Shown here: positions 41,399 through 49,937 of the stretch, piece by piece
Layout: every line of letters begins with the position of its first letter
Numbering within the stretch: the first letter of the stretch is position 1
Assembly: GCA_001797315.1 (NCBI GenBank)
Contig: MGPC01000005.1
Coordinates: 62,001-126,000, forward strand
Direction: 5' to 3'
Length of the DNA: 64,000 bases
From: Curvibacter sp. GWA2_64_110
GTDB taxonomy: Bacteria > Pseudomonadota > Gammaproteobacteria > Burkholderiales > Burkholderiaceae_C
Position numbers and translations under genes: made by a program
Notes under the pieces: generated by a model
The model's database searches: none
Seen by the model: the letters and a program-made list of their open reading frames with translations, nothing else
What the model was told of the DNA's origin: nothing

Positions 41399-43404
41399 GG
41401 CAGGTCTTCGTAGACGTCGCTCTTGCCCGGGCGCTGCGGCCCGATCTGCCCCAGCCGGGCCTTGAGGGATTGCGGCCGGCCGGTGATGAGCGCGGCGTAG
41501 TTGGTGGTGTTGGACAGCACCTTCTTCACGTAGTCGCGCGTTTCGTTGAACGGCACGTTCTCGGCCCAGATGGCGGCTTCCAGCATCGGGTCGCCGTCCT
41601 GGCCGCGCCAGGCGCGCGAGCGGCTCGGGCCGGCGTTGTAGGCGGCGGCGGCCAGCGGCATGGAGCCGTCGAAGCTCTCCAGCACCAGCTTGAGGTAGCC
41701 GGTGCCGATGGCGATGTTGGTGTCGCGGTCGGTGATGTGGTGCGGCTTGAAGTCGCTCAGGCCGATGCGCCGTGCGGTCCAGCGCGCCGTGGCCGGCATG
41801 ACCTGCATCAGGCCGGAGGCGCCGACGCTGGACTGCGCGTCCATGATGAAACGGCTTTCCTGCCGGATCAGGCCGTAGACGTAGGCCGGGTCGAGTTCGA
41901 TCTGGCTGGCGCGCTGCACCACCGCGCTTCTGAACGGCATGGGGAAGCGCTGTTCGAAGTCGATGACAGACTTGGTGCGCTCGCTGGTGTTGATGCAGCG
42001 GTCCCACACCTGGTTGTCGCAGGCCAGCTGGGCGGCGGCCAGCAGCTCGCGGTCGGACAGGCCGCCGCGCTGGTGCGCGCCGACGCTGTAGTTCCATTCG
42101 CGCACGCCCTCGGCACGCAGCCCGGCCTGGATGGCGTAGAGCCCGCGGCGCAGGCCGGGGTTGCTGCGCGCGGCTTCGAGTTCGGCGGCGGTCGGCGGCT
42201 CGGGTTTGGGGGGGACGGTGATGGCGCGTCCCAGTTCTTCCAGCGCCAGCTGTTCGTAGAAGCCGCGCGGCGAGGCGATCGACTCGAACAGGGCGCGGGC
42301 CTGGGCCGGCGCTTCCGGTTTGCCGCCCAGGGCGAGCAGGGCGCGGGCGCGCCAGTAGACCCAGGCCGGGTCCTGGCGCTGCGCTTCCGGCATGGCGGCG
42401 GTGGCGTTCAGCACTTCCTGCCAGGCGCCGGCACGCAGGGCGGCGCGTACTTTCCAGGCCAGGTGGTCGCCGTTGAGGTACTGGTCCTGCGCGTGGGCGA
42501 ACTGGTTGATCGCGCCTTCGGTCAGGCGGCGCGCGGCGCGCTTGCCGATCACGCCCCAGACCCAGCTGCGCTCTTCCTGCGTCAGCTGGGTGCGCCAGCG
42601 CACCTTGTTCATCTCGTCCATCGCCGCCGTGGTGTCGGTGCTGGCCAGGCGCACCAGCGCCAGCGTCACCAGCTCCTTGGTGCGCGGGCGCAGGGCGGTG
42701 ATCTTGTCATCGAGGAAACGCACCGGGTTGGCATAAATGGCGTTGACGCTGGCCACCCAGTCCGGGTTCAACAGGCCCACCGCCTGGGCGGCGATGCGCG
42801 GCTTTTCGTTTTCGAAGCCCAGCCGGGCGCGCAGCCAGGCGGTGTGGGGCTTGAGTTTGTCGGCCTGCAGCTGCTGGTCGGCGGCGGCGGCGCAACCTTC
42901 GTCGGCTTCCTTCTGCGCCAGCCAGAGCTCCTGCACCTGGGCGGCCACGTCGGTGCCGCTGGACTGCGCCTCGTTCAGCAGCGCATAACAACGCACCGAG
43001 CGGTCGTCGTTCATGCGGAACCTGGGGTACTCGGCCGCAAAGGTGGCCCAGTCGCGTCGTTTGCCCAGGAGCAGCAGCCAGTCGTTGCGCAGGCGGTCTT
43101 CCTGGTAGGTGCCGGCATAGCGAGCAAGGAAGGACATGATTTCCGTCGGGCCGGCCTCGTCGAGCCGGGCGGCCAGTTCCCAGTAGGCGCCCCAGGGCTC
43201 CAGCACGTGGCCTTGCACCTGCGGCAGCAGCGCGGAGAGGCGTCGGCGGTCGCCCTTCTTGAAGGCCTGGTTCATCTCCAGGATGGCGGCGTCGTCGGCG
43301 GTTTGCGGCCGCGGTTTGGCCTTGGGCGCGGCCAGGGCGCTGGCGTGTGGCAACATCAGCCCCGCCACCAGGGCGATCGATGTCAGAATGGCTTGAAACT
43401 GCAT
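41395..43404 (-). CDS. Soluble lytic murein transglycosylase
   Basis: A 669-residue periplasmic enzyme of the Slt70 family that cleaves peptidoglycan with formation of 1,6-anhydromuramyl ends. A signal peptide ends near ASALA; a long superhelical region of repeats follows (about residues 40-480), then the goose-lysozyme-like catalytic domain with the catalytic Glu in GLIRQESRF, the SSVGASGLMQVMPATA motif, AIGTGYLK and AAAAYNAGPSRSRAW. The ATG at 43404 gives the signal peptide; the longer open frame has none. Confidence 0.94.
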   Translation of the reverse strand: MQFQAILTSIALVAGLMLPHASALAAPKAKPRPQTADDAAILEMNQAFKKGDRRRLSALLPQVQGHVLEPWGAYWELAARLDEAGPTEIMSFLARYAGTYQEDRLRNDWLLLLGKRRDWATFAAEYPRFRMNDDRSVRCYALLNEAQSSGTDVAAQVQELWLAQKEADEGCAAAADQQLQADKLKPHTAWLRARLGFENEKPRIAAQAVGLLNPDWVASVNAIYANPVRFLDDKITALRPRTKELVTLALVRLASTDTTAAMDEMNKVRWRTQLTQEERSWVWGVIGKRAARRLTEGAINQFAHAQDQYLNGDHLAWKVRAALRAGAWQEVLNATAAMPEAQRQDPAWVYWRARALLALGGKPEAPAQARALFESIASPRGFYEQLALEELGRAITVPPKPEPPTAAELEAARSNPGLRRGLYAIQAGLRAEGVREWNYSVGAHQRGGLSDRELLAAAQLACDNQVWDRCINTSERTKSVIDFEQRFPMPFRSAVVQRASQIELDPAYVYGLIRQESRFIMDAQSSVGASGLMQVMPATARWTARRIGLSDFKPHHITDRDTNIAIGTGYLKLVLESFDGSMPLAAAAYNAGPSRSRAWRGQDGDPMLEAAIWAENVPFNETRDYVKKVLSNTTNYAALITGRPQSLKARLGQIGPQRPGKSDVYEDLP

Positions 43405-43413
43405 GTGGGAATT

Positions 43414-44013
43414 ATGGACACATCCGAGGAAAAAAGGGCGCAGGAAAAGAAAGCCCTGCGCCAGCAACTCATTACACAACGCCTGAGCCTGCCCGATCGT
43501 CTACAGCGTGCGACGCTGTTGCAGCGTGTCATGCGCATCTGGCTGGTGGGCCGCACGGATGCCGTGATCGGCGCCTACTGGCCGATCAAGGGTGAATTCG
43601 ATCCGCTGCCGGCCCTGCACCGCTGGAAAGAGGACGGCGAGTTGATCGACCAGCCGCAGCCGCGGCGCATCGGCCTGCCGGTGATCGACAAGGTGCACAA
43701 GACCCTGACTTTCCACGCCTGGTACCCGGGTTGCCCGATGGAAGAGGACGCCTACGGCATTCCGAAACCGAAGGACACCGAACTGATCGTGCCCACGCTG
43801 CTGTTCGTGCCTTGCGTCGGCTACGGCCCCGGCGGCTACCGCCTGGGCTATGGCGGCGGTTTTTACGACCGCACGCTGGCAGCGCTGCAGCCCAAGCCCT
43901 TTACCGTCGGGCTGGGCTTTACCCAGGGTTTCCTGTCGGATTTCGAGCCCGAACCGCACGACGTGCCGCTGGACGCCATCCTCAACGACAACGGCGTGGT
44001 CTGGCCGGTCTAG
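43414..44013 (+). CDS. 5-formyltetrahydrofolate cyclo-ligase
   Basis: A 199-residue enzyme that converts 5-formyl-THF to 5,10-methenyl-THF with ATP. Basic residues near the N-terminus (KKALRQQLITQRLSL) and the late motif GYRLGYGGGFYDRTLA, which binds ATP, are typical of the MTHFS family; DVPLDAILND closes the fold. The ATG at 43414 is just 9 bases from the divergent slt start. In many proteobacteria this gene is linked to 6S RNA, but no 6S-like structure was recognised upstream here. Confidence 0.9.
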   Translation: MDTSEEKRAQEKKALRQQLITQRLSLPDRLQRATLLQRVMRIWLVGRTDAVIGAYWPIKGEFDPLPALHRWKEDGELIDQPQPRRIGLPVIDKVHKTLTFHAWYPGCPMEEDAYGIPKPKDTELIVPTLLFVPCVGYGPGGYRLGYGGGFYDRTLAALQPKPFTVGLGFTQGFLSDFEPEPHDVPLDAILNDNGVVWPV

Positions 44014-44020
44014 CAACGCC

Positions 44021-44620
44021 ATGGCCCGTCCCAAATCTGCTTCCCACGACCTCAAGCGCGACGAGATTCTCGACATCGCGGCGCAGTGCTTCGCCGACAA
44101 GAGCTACCCCGCCGCCAGCATGAACGACATTGCCGCCGCCTGCGGCACCTCCAAGGCGCGGCTGTACCACTACTACGACAGCAAGGAAGCCATCCTGTTC
44201 GACCTGCTGGACCGCTACACGCAGCAGCTGCTGGCCATCGTCGGCCAGGTGCAGGCCACGGCGCAACGCCGCAATCTGGACGACCGCGCCGCGCTGCACG
44301 AGCTGGTGCGTTGCTTCCTGCAGGAGTACGAGACCTCGGCCACGCGTCATGTGGCGCTGCTGAACGACACCAAGTTTCTCGGCGAGACGCAACGCGAGCA
44401 GATCCTGGAACGCCAGCGCGACGTGGTGGCGGCGGTGACGCGTTTTCTCAAGCGCGCCTACCCGGGACGGCTGAACGCGCGCAACCAGACCGCCATCACC
44501 ATGATGCTGTTCGGCATGATCAACTGGACTTTCACCTGGCTGCGCCCGGGCGGTGCCATGAGCTACGCGGCCTTTGCCGACGAGGTGATCGCCATGCTGG
44601 AGCGCGGCCTGGCGGCCTGA
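44021..44620 (+). CDS. TetR-family transcriptional regulator
   Basis: A 199-residue repressor-type protein with the N-terminal helix-turn-helix RDEILDIAAQCFADKSYPAASMNDIAAACGTSKARLYHYYDSKEAI and an all-helical ligand-binding domain. It starts 7 bases after the cyclo-ligase gene. The downstream gene is the metallo-beta-lactamase paralogue at 44724, and an inverted repeat (44660-44673) lies between them, so that gene is the likeliest target. Ligand unknown; TetR proteins of this form often sense acyl-CoA or fatty acids. Confidence 0.9.
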   Translation: MARPKSASHDLKRDEILDIAAQCFADKSYPAASMNDIAAACGTSKARLYHYYDSKEAILFDLLDRYTQQLLAIVGQVQATAQRRNLDDRAALHELVRCFLQEYETSATRHVALLNDTKFLGETQREQILERQRDVVAAVTRFLKRAYPGRLNARNQTAITMMLFGMINWTFTWLRPGGAMSYAAFADEVIAMLERGLAA

Positions 44621-44629
44621 AAAAGCGGC

Positions 44630-44652
44630 CGCCGGCGGGGGCGCCGGCGTTT
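44630..44652 (+). terminator. Intrinsic terminator-like hairpin after the TetR gene
   Basis: CGCCGGCG (44630-44637) and CGCCGGCG (44642-44649) pair as a self-complementary 8-bp stem around GGGG, followed by TTTC, ten bases after the TetR stop. The short T run makes it a plausible intrinsic terminator. Confidence 0.55.
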
Positions 44653-44659
44653 CACCATC

Positions 44660-44673
44660 CGTAATGCGTTACG
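44660..44673. promoter_or_regulatory. Inverted repeat CGTAA-N4-TTACG before the second MBL gene
   Basis: A 14-bp inverted repeat (arms CGTAA and TTACG, 4-base centre TGCG) sits between the TetR gene and the metallo-beta-lactamase gene, just before an AT-rich TTGAATAAAATC stretch that could be promoter. Its size and place suit a TetR operator controlling the downstream gene. Confidence 0.45.
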
Positions 44674-44723
44674 CTTGAATAAAATCGGCGCCATCGCCCG
44701 ATCACGATTCCACCGGAGACACC

Positions 44724-45713
44724 ATGAGCAAAGCCTTTGCCTCGCAAGCCGACCTGACCGACAAGAAAACCACCTTTGAGCAGCTCAGCAAACACTGCTG
44801 GGCCTACACCACCGAGGGCGACCCGAACTCGGGCGTCATCATCGGCGACAGCTACATCATGGTCAGCGACGCCACTGCCACGCCGGCCATGGCACGCGAC
44901 CTCATCAAGAAGATCCGCACCGTCAGCGACAAGCCCATCAAGTACGTGCTGCTGACGCACTACCACGCGGTGCGCGTGCTCGGTGCCAGCGCCTACGCCG
45001 CCGAGGGCGCGACCGAGATCATTGCCAGCCAGGGCACGCTGGAGCTGATCCGCGAGCGCGGCGCGCAGGACATGAAGAGCGAGATGGAGCGTTTCCCGCG
45101 CCTGTTCCGCAACGCCGAAACCGTGCCCGGCCTGACCTGGCCCACCATGGTGATCGGCGGCGGCAACCCGACCAAGGGTGAAGTGCCGGGCAAGCTCAGC
45201 ATCAACCTGGGCGGCGTGGTGGTTCAGATCTGGAGCCCCGGCCCGGGCCACACGCGCGGCGACACCATCGCCTGGGTGGAAGAAGAGAAGGTGCTGTACT
45301 CAGGCGACCTGGTGGAATACGAGGCCGGCGTCTACACCGGCGACGCGCAGCTCGAAGAGTGGCCGGCCACGCTGGAGGCGCTGCGGACGCTGAAGGCCGA
45401 GTACCTCGTGCCCGGCCGCGGCGAGGCCATGAAGGGCAACGCCAACGTCAACAAGGCGCTGGACTACACCAGGCGCTGGGTCGAGACGCTGTACACGGCG
45501 GGCAAGGAGGCCGTGGCGCAGAAGATGGACCTGAAGGCCGCCATGGCGCACGCGCGCAAGAGCATGGACCCGGTGTTCGGCCAGGTCTTCATCTATGAGC
45601 ACTGCCTGCCGTTCGACGTGACGCGCGCTTATGACGAGGCCAGCGGCATCAAGAACCCGCGCATCTGGACCGCCGAGCGCGACAAGGAGATGTGGGCGGC
45701 GCTGCAGGGCTGA
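44724..45713 (+). CDS. Metallo-beta-lactamase-fold protein lacking site-2 ligands (paralogue 2)
   Basis: A 329-residue paralogue of the protein at 15714-16670: about two thirds of the first 90 residues are identical, and the C-terminal EHCLPFDVTRAYDEASG and PRIWTAERDKEMWAALQG segments match. The metal motif is again His79-Tyr-His81-Ala-Val83-Arg84, with His176 (GPGHTRGD), Asp195 (SGDLVE) and Arg232 in PGRG. So both proteins keep site-1 ligands and lack site-2 ones. It differs by a 10-residue insertion near residue 146. Preceded by a TetR gene and an operator-like repeat; the SD is GGAGAC. Substrate unknown. Confidence 0.87.
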   Translation: MSKAFASQADLTDKKTTFEQLSKHCWAYTTEGDPNSGVIIGDSYIMVSDATATPAMARDLIKKIRTVSDKPIKYVLLTHYHAVRVLGASAYAAEGATEIIASQGTLELIRERGAQDMKSEMERFPRLFRNAETVPGLTWPTMVIGGGNPTKGEVPGKLSINLGGVVVQIWSPGPGHTRGDTIAWVEEEKVLYSGDLVEYEAGVYTGDAQLEEWPATLEALRTLKAEYLVPGRGEAMKGNANVNKALDYTRRWVETLYTAGKEAVAQKMDLKAAMAHARKSMDPVFGQVFIYEHCLPFDVTRAYDEASGIKNPRIWTAERDKEMWAALQG

Positions 45714-45721
45714 CTGCGCAC

Positions 45722-46381
45722 ATGGGCATTCCGGCGGTCATCCTTCGTGCCGTCCTGCTGCTGGTACCGCTGGCGGCGTGGGCGCAGGCGCCAGCGGCCG
45801 GCAGCGACGAAGTGCCGACGCTGTCGGCGGCCCAATTGCGCGGCCTGTTGCCGCAACTGCGCGCCGGCGGGCACGTCATCTTCTTCCGCCATGCCACGAC
45901 GCGGCTGGATCAGGAGGACAGGCCCGGGCTGGACTTGAAGGACTGCGGCAGCCAGCGCAATCTGTCGGAGGCGGGGCGGCGTGAAGCGGCGGCCATCGGT
46001 GCAGCCTGGCGCGCGCTGCGCATCCCGGTCGGCCGCGTGCTGGCGAGCCCGTTCTGCCGCACGCGCGAGACCGCGCAGCTCGCCTTCGGCGGCGTAATCG
46101 AGGTATCCGACGACCTGTACTTCGCCATTGGTCTCAAGCCCGAGCAGCGCACCGCCAAGGCTGCCGCGCTGCGCCGCATGCTGGGCCAGGCGCCGCCCGC
46201 CGGGCGCAATACCGTGCTGGTGTCGCACACGGCCAACTTGCAGGAGGCGGTCGGCATCTGGCCCAAGCCGGACGCCGTCGCGCTGCTGGCGCGGCCGGAC
46301 GGGCAGGGCGGCCACCGGCTGATCGGCCGCGTTCCGCCGGAGGCCTGGGCCCTGACCGCACGCGGGATTGCGCGACCATGA
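45722..46381 (+). CDS. Exported histidine phosphatase family protein
   Basis: A 219-residue protein with a signal peptide (ending AAWAQ) and a histidine-phosphatase domain: FFRHATTRLDQ with the catalytic histidine, NLSEAGRREAAAIGAAWRAL, the arginine in SPFCRTRETA and the late VLVSHTANLQE. It should act in the periplasm; in related proteins RHA replaces the RHG of branch-1 enzymes. It starts 8 bases after the metallo-beta-lactamase gene and overlaps the start of the GGDEF/EAL gene by 4 bases, so these three are likely one operon. Confidence 0.85.
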   Translation: MGIPAVILRAVLLLVPLAAWAQAPAAGSDEVPTLSAAQLRGLLPQLRAGGHVIFFRHATTRLDQEDRPGLDLKDCGSQRNLSEAGRREAAAIGAAWRALRIPVGRVLASPFCRTRETAQLAFGGVIEVSDDLYFAIGLKPEQRTAKAAALRRMLGQAPPAGRNTVLVSHTANLQEAVGIWPKPDAVALLARPDGQGGHRLIGRVPPEAWALTARGIARP

Positions 46382-49005
46382 AACGGATCGAACGCATGCC
46401 GCTGGCCATGCGGGCGCGGCTGGTCGTCGTGCTGGTGCTGCTAACCAACGTGGCCATGTTTCTGGCAGGCCTGTACATCTTCTCGCTGTATGACGACTAC
46501 CGCCGCGATTTCATCGAGTATGAGATTCCGATGGCGCGCGGCATTTCCGACGCCAACACCGCGCTGGCGCAACTGCAGATCGAGCTGGACAATCTGATCG
46601 AACGCGCTGGCGCGCGCCGCATCGACGAGGGGGCGGTCTATCGTGAGGGGCAGCGGCTGCTCGACCGGTTCGACCTGATCCGGCCACCCGATGAGGCGCG
46701 CCTCATCGGGCGCGACCATACCTCTCCCGGGGTCTACCAGCGCTTCCTGCGTTCCATCGCCGAATATCGCAGCCACCTCATGGCCAGCGTGACCGCCATC
46801 ACGGTGGATCTGGCCCAGGCCGATGCGCATGCGCGCCGGGCCTCCCGTGCCTCGCTGGAGATCAATCAGGATGCGGCCGAATTGGTGTGGATGCTGCACG
46901 AGGGCATGCTGTACGACTCGGAGACGCTGAGCGCGCGCCTGTACCGCATCGGCCTGCCGGCAGCTCTGCTGGTGCTGACCTTCACGGCGGCGATCTTCTG
47001 GCTGGTTCGCCGGCTGGCTACGAACATGACGCGCACGGTCGCGTCCCTGCAAGCCACGTTGGCTCGGCTGCGCGGTGGCGACGTGGACATGGAGATCGTG
47101 CCCGCGGCTCCGACGCAGGAGGCGCGGGACATCGCCGAGTCGCTGGGCACCTTCCGCCAGACCCTGCGGGAACTGGCTTCCGTCCGCGCCGATCTGGCCC
47201 GGCAGGTGGAGGAGCGCACCCAGCGGCTGCAGGAGGCGAACGCCGATCTCGATGAGCAGCTCCAACGCCTGCGCAGCACGGAGCAGGCGCTGCGCCTGTT
47301 CAAGCAGGTGTTCGACAGCACGGCGGAAGCCATCCTCGTCACCAACCTGGAAGCCCTCATCGTTGACGTCAACGACGCCTATGTCGCCATCACGGGCCAT
47401 GCGCGAGAGGACGTGGTAGGCCGGCCCGCCAGTCTGCTCGGTTCTGGTCGCCATGATCCGGCCTTCTACCAAGGCATGTGGCAGGCCCTCAAGACGCGCG
47501 GCGCCTGGTCTGGGGAAATCTGGAACAGGCGGCGCGACGGCACGGTCTTTCCCACGCTGCAGACCATCAACACCATCTATGACGAGCAGCAGCGACCTGC
47601 CTACTACATCGGCGTGTTCACCGACATCACCCGCCTCAAGCAGGTGGAGCAGGAGCTTGAGCAGCTGGCATACTTCGATCGCCTGACCGGGTTGCCCAAC
47701 CGGCGCCTACTGCTCGACCGCATGGAGCACGCCGTCAAGTTGGCCGAGCGCAGCCGCAGCTATGGCGCCGTCTTCTTCCTCGACCTCGATCACTTCAAGC
47801 ACATCAACGACACGCTGGGCCACCAGTTGGGGGACGAGCTCCTGAGCGCAGTGGCGGGGCGCATCAAGGCCTGCGTGCGTTCTTCCGACACCGTGGGCCG
47901 GCTGGCCGGTGATGAATTCGTGGTGCTGGCCGAGGAACTGTCCAACAACGCCGAACAGGCCACGGCGCAGGCGCACCAGATCGGACGCAAGATCGTCGGG
48001 GCCTTGGCCGCCAGCCACCGCTTGGGCGGCAAGGCGGTGCACTGTTCGGCCAGTGTGGGCGTGGTGCTCTTTGGCGGCGAGGTCGACAGCAGCGTGGAAC
48101 TGCTGCTGTCGAAGGCCGACACCGCCATGTACGAGGCCAAGAAGGCCGGCCGCGCGGCCATGTGCCTGTTCGAGCCGTCCATGTGGCAGGACCTGCAGGC
48201 GCGCGTGGAGCTCGAGAGCCGGATGCGTGAGGCGCTGCGCGAGGACCGGTTCTTCCTGCTTTACCAGCCGCTGGTGGACATGCGCGGGCGCGTGGTGGGC
48301 GTGGAGGCACTGGTGCGCTGGAACGATCCCGGGCGCGGTACGGTCTCGCCGGCGGAATTCATCGCGCTGGCCGAGGAGACGCACCTCATCATCGATATCG
48401 AGAAACGCGTGCTCGGACAGGTTTGCCAGCGCCTGCGGGACTGGCAGGGGCAGGAGGGCCTGACCGGGGTGCCCATCGCCATGAACGTGAGCGCCGTGCA
48501 CTTCAACCACCCGAACTTCGTTCATACGCTGGCGCAGGCGATCTCCCGTTACGGCATCAACCCTTCGCTGCTCAAGATCGAACTTACCGAGAGCGTGGTG
48601 ATGAAGGACATCATGGCGTCGGTCTACCGTATGCGCGAACTGCAGGCCATGGGCATACGCTTGGCCATGGACGACTTCGGCACCGGCCACTCCTCGCTGG
48701 CCTACCTGCGCGACCTGCCCTTCGACCAGATCAAGATCGACCGCAGCTTCATCCGGCACGTGGACGACGACCAGAACGACCGCTTTATCGTCCACTCCGT
48801 GCTCACCATGGCCAAGTTCCTGCGCGTGGACGTGGTGGCCGAGGGCGTGGAGACCGAAATCCAGCGCGAGGCGCTGATTGCGATGAGCTGCCAACTGTTC
48901 CAGGGCTACCTGTTCAGCCGGCCACTGCCGGTGGAGGAATGCGAGAACCTGGTGCGCAGCCAATCCTGCCAGCCCACCGGCAGCAGCTGGATGTCGCTGC
49001 TGTAG
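46378..49005 (+). CDS. Membrane PAS-GGDEF-EAL cyclic-di-GMP enzyme
   Basis: An 875-residue inner-membrane signalling protein. Two membrane helices (about residues 13-35 and 196-215) enclose a helical periplasmic sensor; then come a HAMP domain, a short coiled coil, a PAS domain (about 300-425), a GGDEF domain (about 430-590) and an EAL domain (about 610-865). The GGDEF signature reads RLAGDEF, a variant with Ala for the first Gly. The EAL motifs are complete: EALVRW, NVSAVHF, ELTESVVM, DDFGTGHSSLAYL and AEGVETE, so c-di-GMP hydrolysis is the surer activity. Confidence 0.93.
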   Translation: MKRIERMPLAMRARLVVVLVLLTNVAMFLAGLYIFSLYDDYRRDFIEYEIPMARGISDANTALAQLQIELDNLIERAGARRIDEGAVYREGQRLLDRFDLIRPPDEARLIGRDHTSPGVYQRFLRSIAEYRSHLMASVTAITVDLAQADAHARRASRASLEINQDAAELVWMLHEGMLYDSETLSARLYRIGLPAALLVLTFTAAIFWLVRRLATNMTRTVASLQATLARLRGGDVDMEIVPAAPTQEARDIAESLGTFRQTLRELASVRADLARQVEERTQRLQEANADLDEQLQRLRSTEQALRLFKQVFDSTAEAILVTNLEALIVDVNDAYVAITGHAREDVVGRPASLLGSGRHDPAFYQGMWQALKTRGAWSGEIWNRRRDGTVFPTLQTINTIYDEQQRPAYYIGVFTDITRLKQVEQELEQLAYFDRLTGLPNRRLLLDRMEHAVKLAERSRSYGAVFFLDLDHFKHINDTLGHQLGDELLSAVAGRIKACVRSSDTVGRLAGDEFVVLAEELSNNAEQATAQAHQIGRKIVGALAASHRLGGKAVHCSASVGVVLFGGEVDSSVELLLSKADTAMYEAKKAGRAAMCLFEPSMWQDLQARVELESRMREALREDRFFLLYQPLVDMRGRVVGVEALVRWNDPGRGTVSPAEFIALAEETHLIIDIEKRVLGQVCQRLRDWQGQEGLTGVPIAMNVSAVHFNHPNFVHTLAQAISRYGINPSLLKIELTESVVMKDIMASVYRMRELQAMGIRLAMDDFGTGHSSLAYLRDLPFDQIKIDRSFIRHVDDDQNDRFIVHSVLTMAKFLRVDVVAEGVETEIQREALIAMSCQLFQGYLFSRPLPVEECENLVRSQSCQPTGSSWMSLL

Positions 49006-49039
49006 CGCCTTGCGACGGCCGTCGCCTGCCGAGGGTGGG

Positions 49040-49918
49040 CTAGGGCTCCGCCGCCAGCGCCCTGAAATCCGCCTCGTAGCCCTGCAGCTTTCCAATGAAC
49101 TGGCGCCGCTGCGCCGCGCTGGCGCTGTTGTGCAACAGGGCCATGATCTGGCAGCCTTCCTGCAGCATGCGCTCGAACTGCGCGCGGTAGGCCGGCTCGG
49201 GCGATTCCAGGTTGCGCTTGGTCAGCGCCAGCATTTCGGCCTGTACGTGTGCTGGCCGGTCGGTACCGCGGTGTTCCTGGAACACGCGCAGCATGTCCTG
49301 CTGGCGGCGTAGCCGCTCGGCCCAGGCGGTGCGCGCATCGAGGCTGGAGGCGCTCAGGCGCTGGCGCAGCAGGGTTTTCTGGGCATCCGTCAGGCGGCCA
49401 TAGAAATCCTCGTAGCGGTCCACGGTGCGCGCCAGGCGCCGCTCCAGCAGTTCGGCGGGGGAGCCGTCCAGCCACTCTTCGCGCCATTTCTGGTTGTTTT
49501 TCTCGAACTGCTGTGCCAGGCGCCGCAACTGCTCATCCTGCAGCGTGGGCGCCACCTGGGCCAGACCGTCGGCGCTTTGCTCGGCCAGGCGCAGCATGTG
49601 CGCACGGATCTGGTCGACAAAGGTGCAGACCAGCTCGAGGCTGACCGGGCCGCCGGCCAGCTGCTGCATGCGGTTGAGCAGGTCGGCGTAGGCCGGTAGT
49701 TCCTGCTGGCGGTGCCAGGCGTGCAGGGCGGCCAGGCTGTCGCGCACCGGCTTGTCCTGTGCCTCGTTGAAGTCCACATAGCCGTCCAGCCACCAGTAGA
49801 GCAGGGTGGGGGCGCTGTTGTAGCCGGTTTTCACCGCGCTGCAGCCCGTCAGCAAAACCAGCAGCAGCCCGCCGATAATGCGGGGCAGGAGCGCCGGCAG
49901 GCGCCGCAAACCCAACAT
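49040..49918 (-). CDS. DUF6279-family lipoprotein
   Basis: A 292-residue protein with lipobox LLTGCSAV after a hydrophobic signal, followed by the family start YNSAPTLLYWWLDGYVDFNEAQ and a long alpha-helical body rich in Gln, Arg and Leu, including two repeated Q-R-rich helices. DUF6279 lipoproteins are uncharacterised; the assignment is from memory of the YYWWLDRYVDF-type motif. The ATG at 49918 lies 19 bases from the divergent glmU start, so the promoters overlap. It runs antisense to the end of the GGDEF/EAL gene region. Confidence 0.78.
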   Translation of the reverse strand: MLGLRRLPALLPRIIGGLLLVLLTGCSAVKTGYNSAPTLLYWWLDGYVDFNEAQDKPVRDSLAALHAWHRQQELPAYADLLNRMQQLAGGPVSLELVCTFVDQIRAHMLRLAEQSADGLAQVAPTLQDEQLRRLAQQFEKNNQKWREEWLDGSPAELLERRLARTVDRYEDFYGRLTDAQKTLLRQRLSASSLDARTAWAERLRRQQDMLRVFQEHRGTDRPAHVQAEMLALTKRNLESPEPAYRAQFERMLQEGCQIMALLHNSASAAQRRQFIGKLQGYEADFRALAAEP

Positions 49919-49937
49919 GGCAGTGGATGGCAAGTAT

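Noticed and set aside
41332-43413. Long upstream extension of the 5-formyltetrahydrofolate cyclo-ligase frame
   Set aside because: It runs antisense to the lytic transglycosylase; the conserved cyclo-ligase starts at MDTSEEK near 43414.
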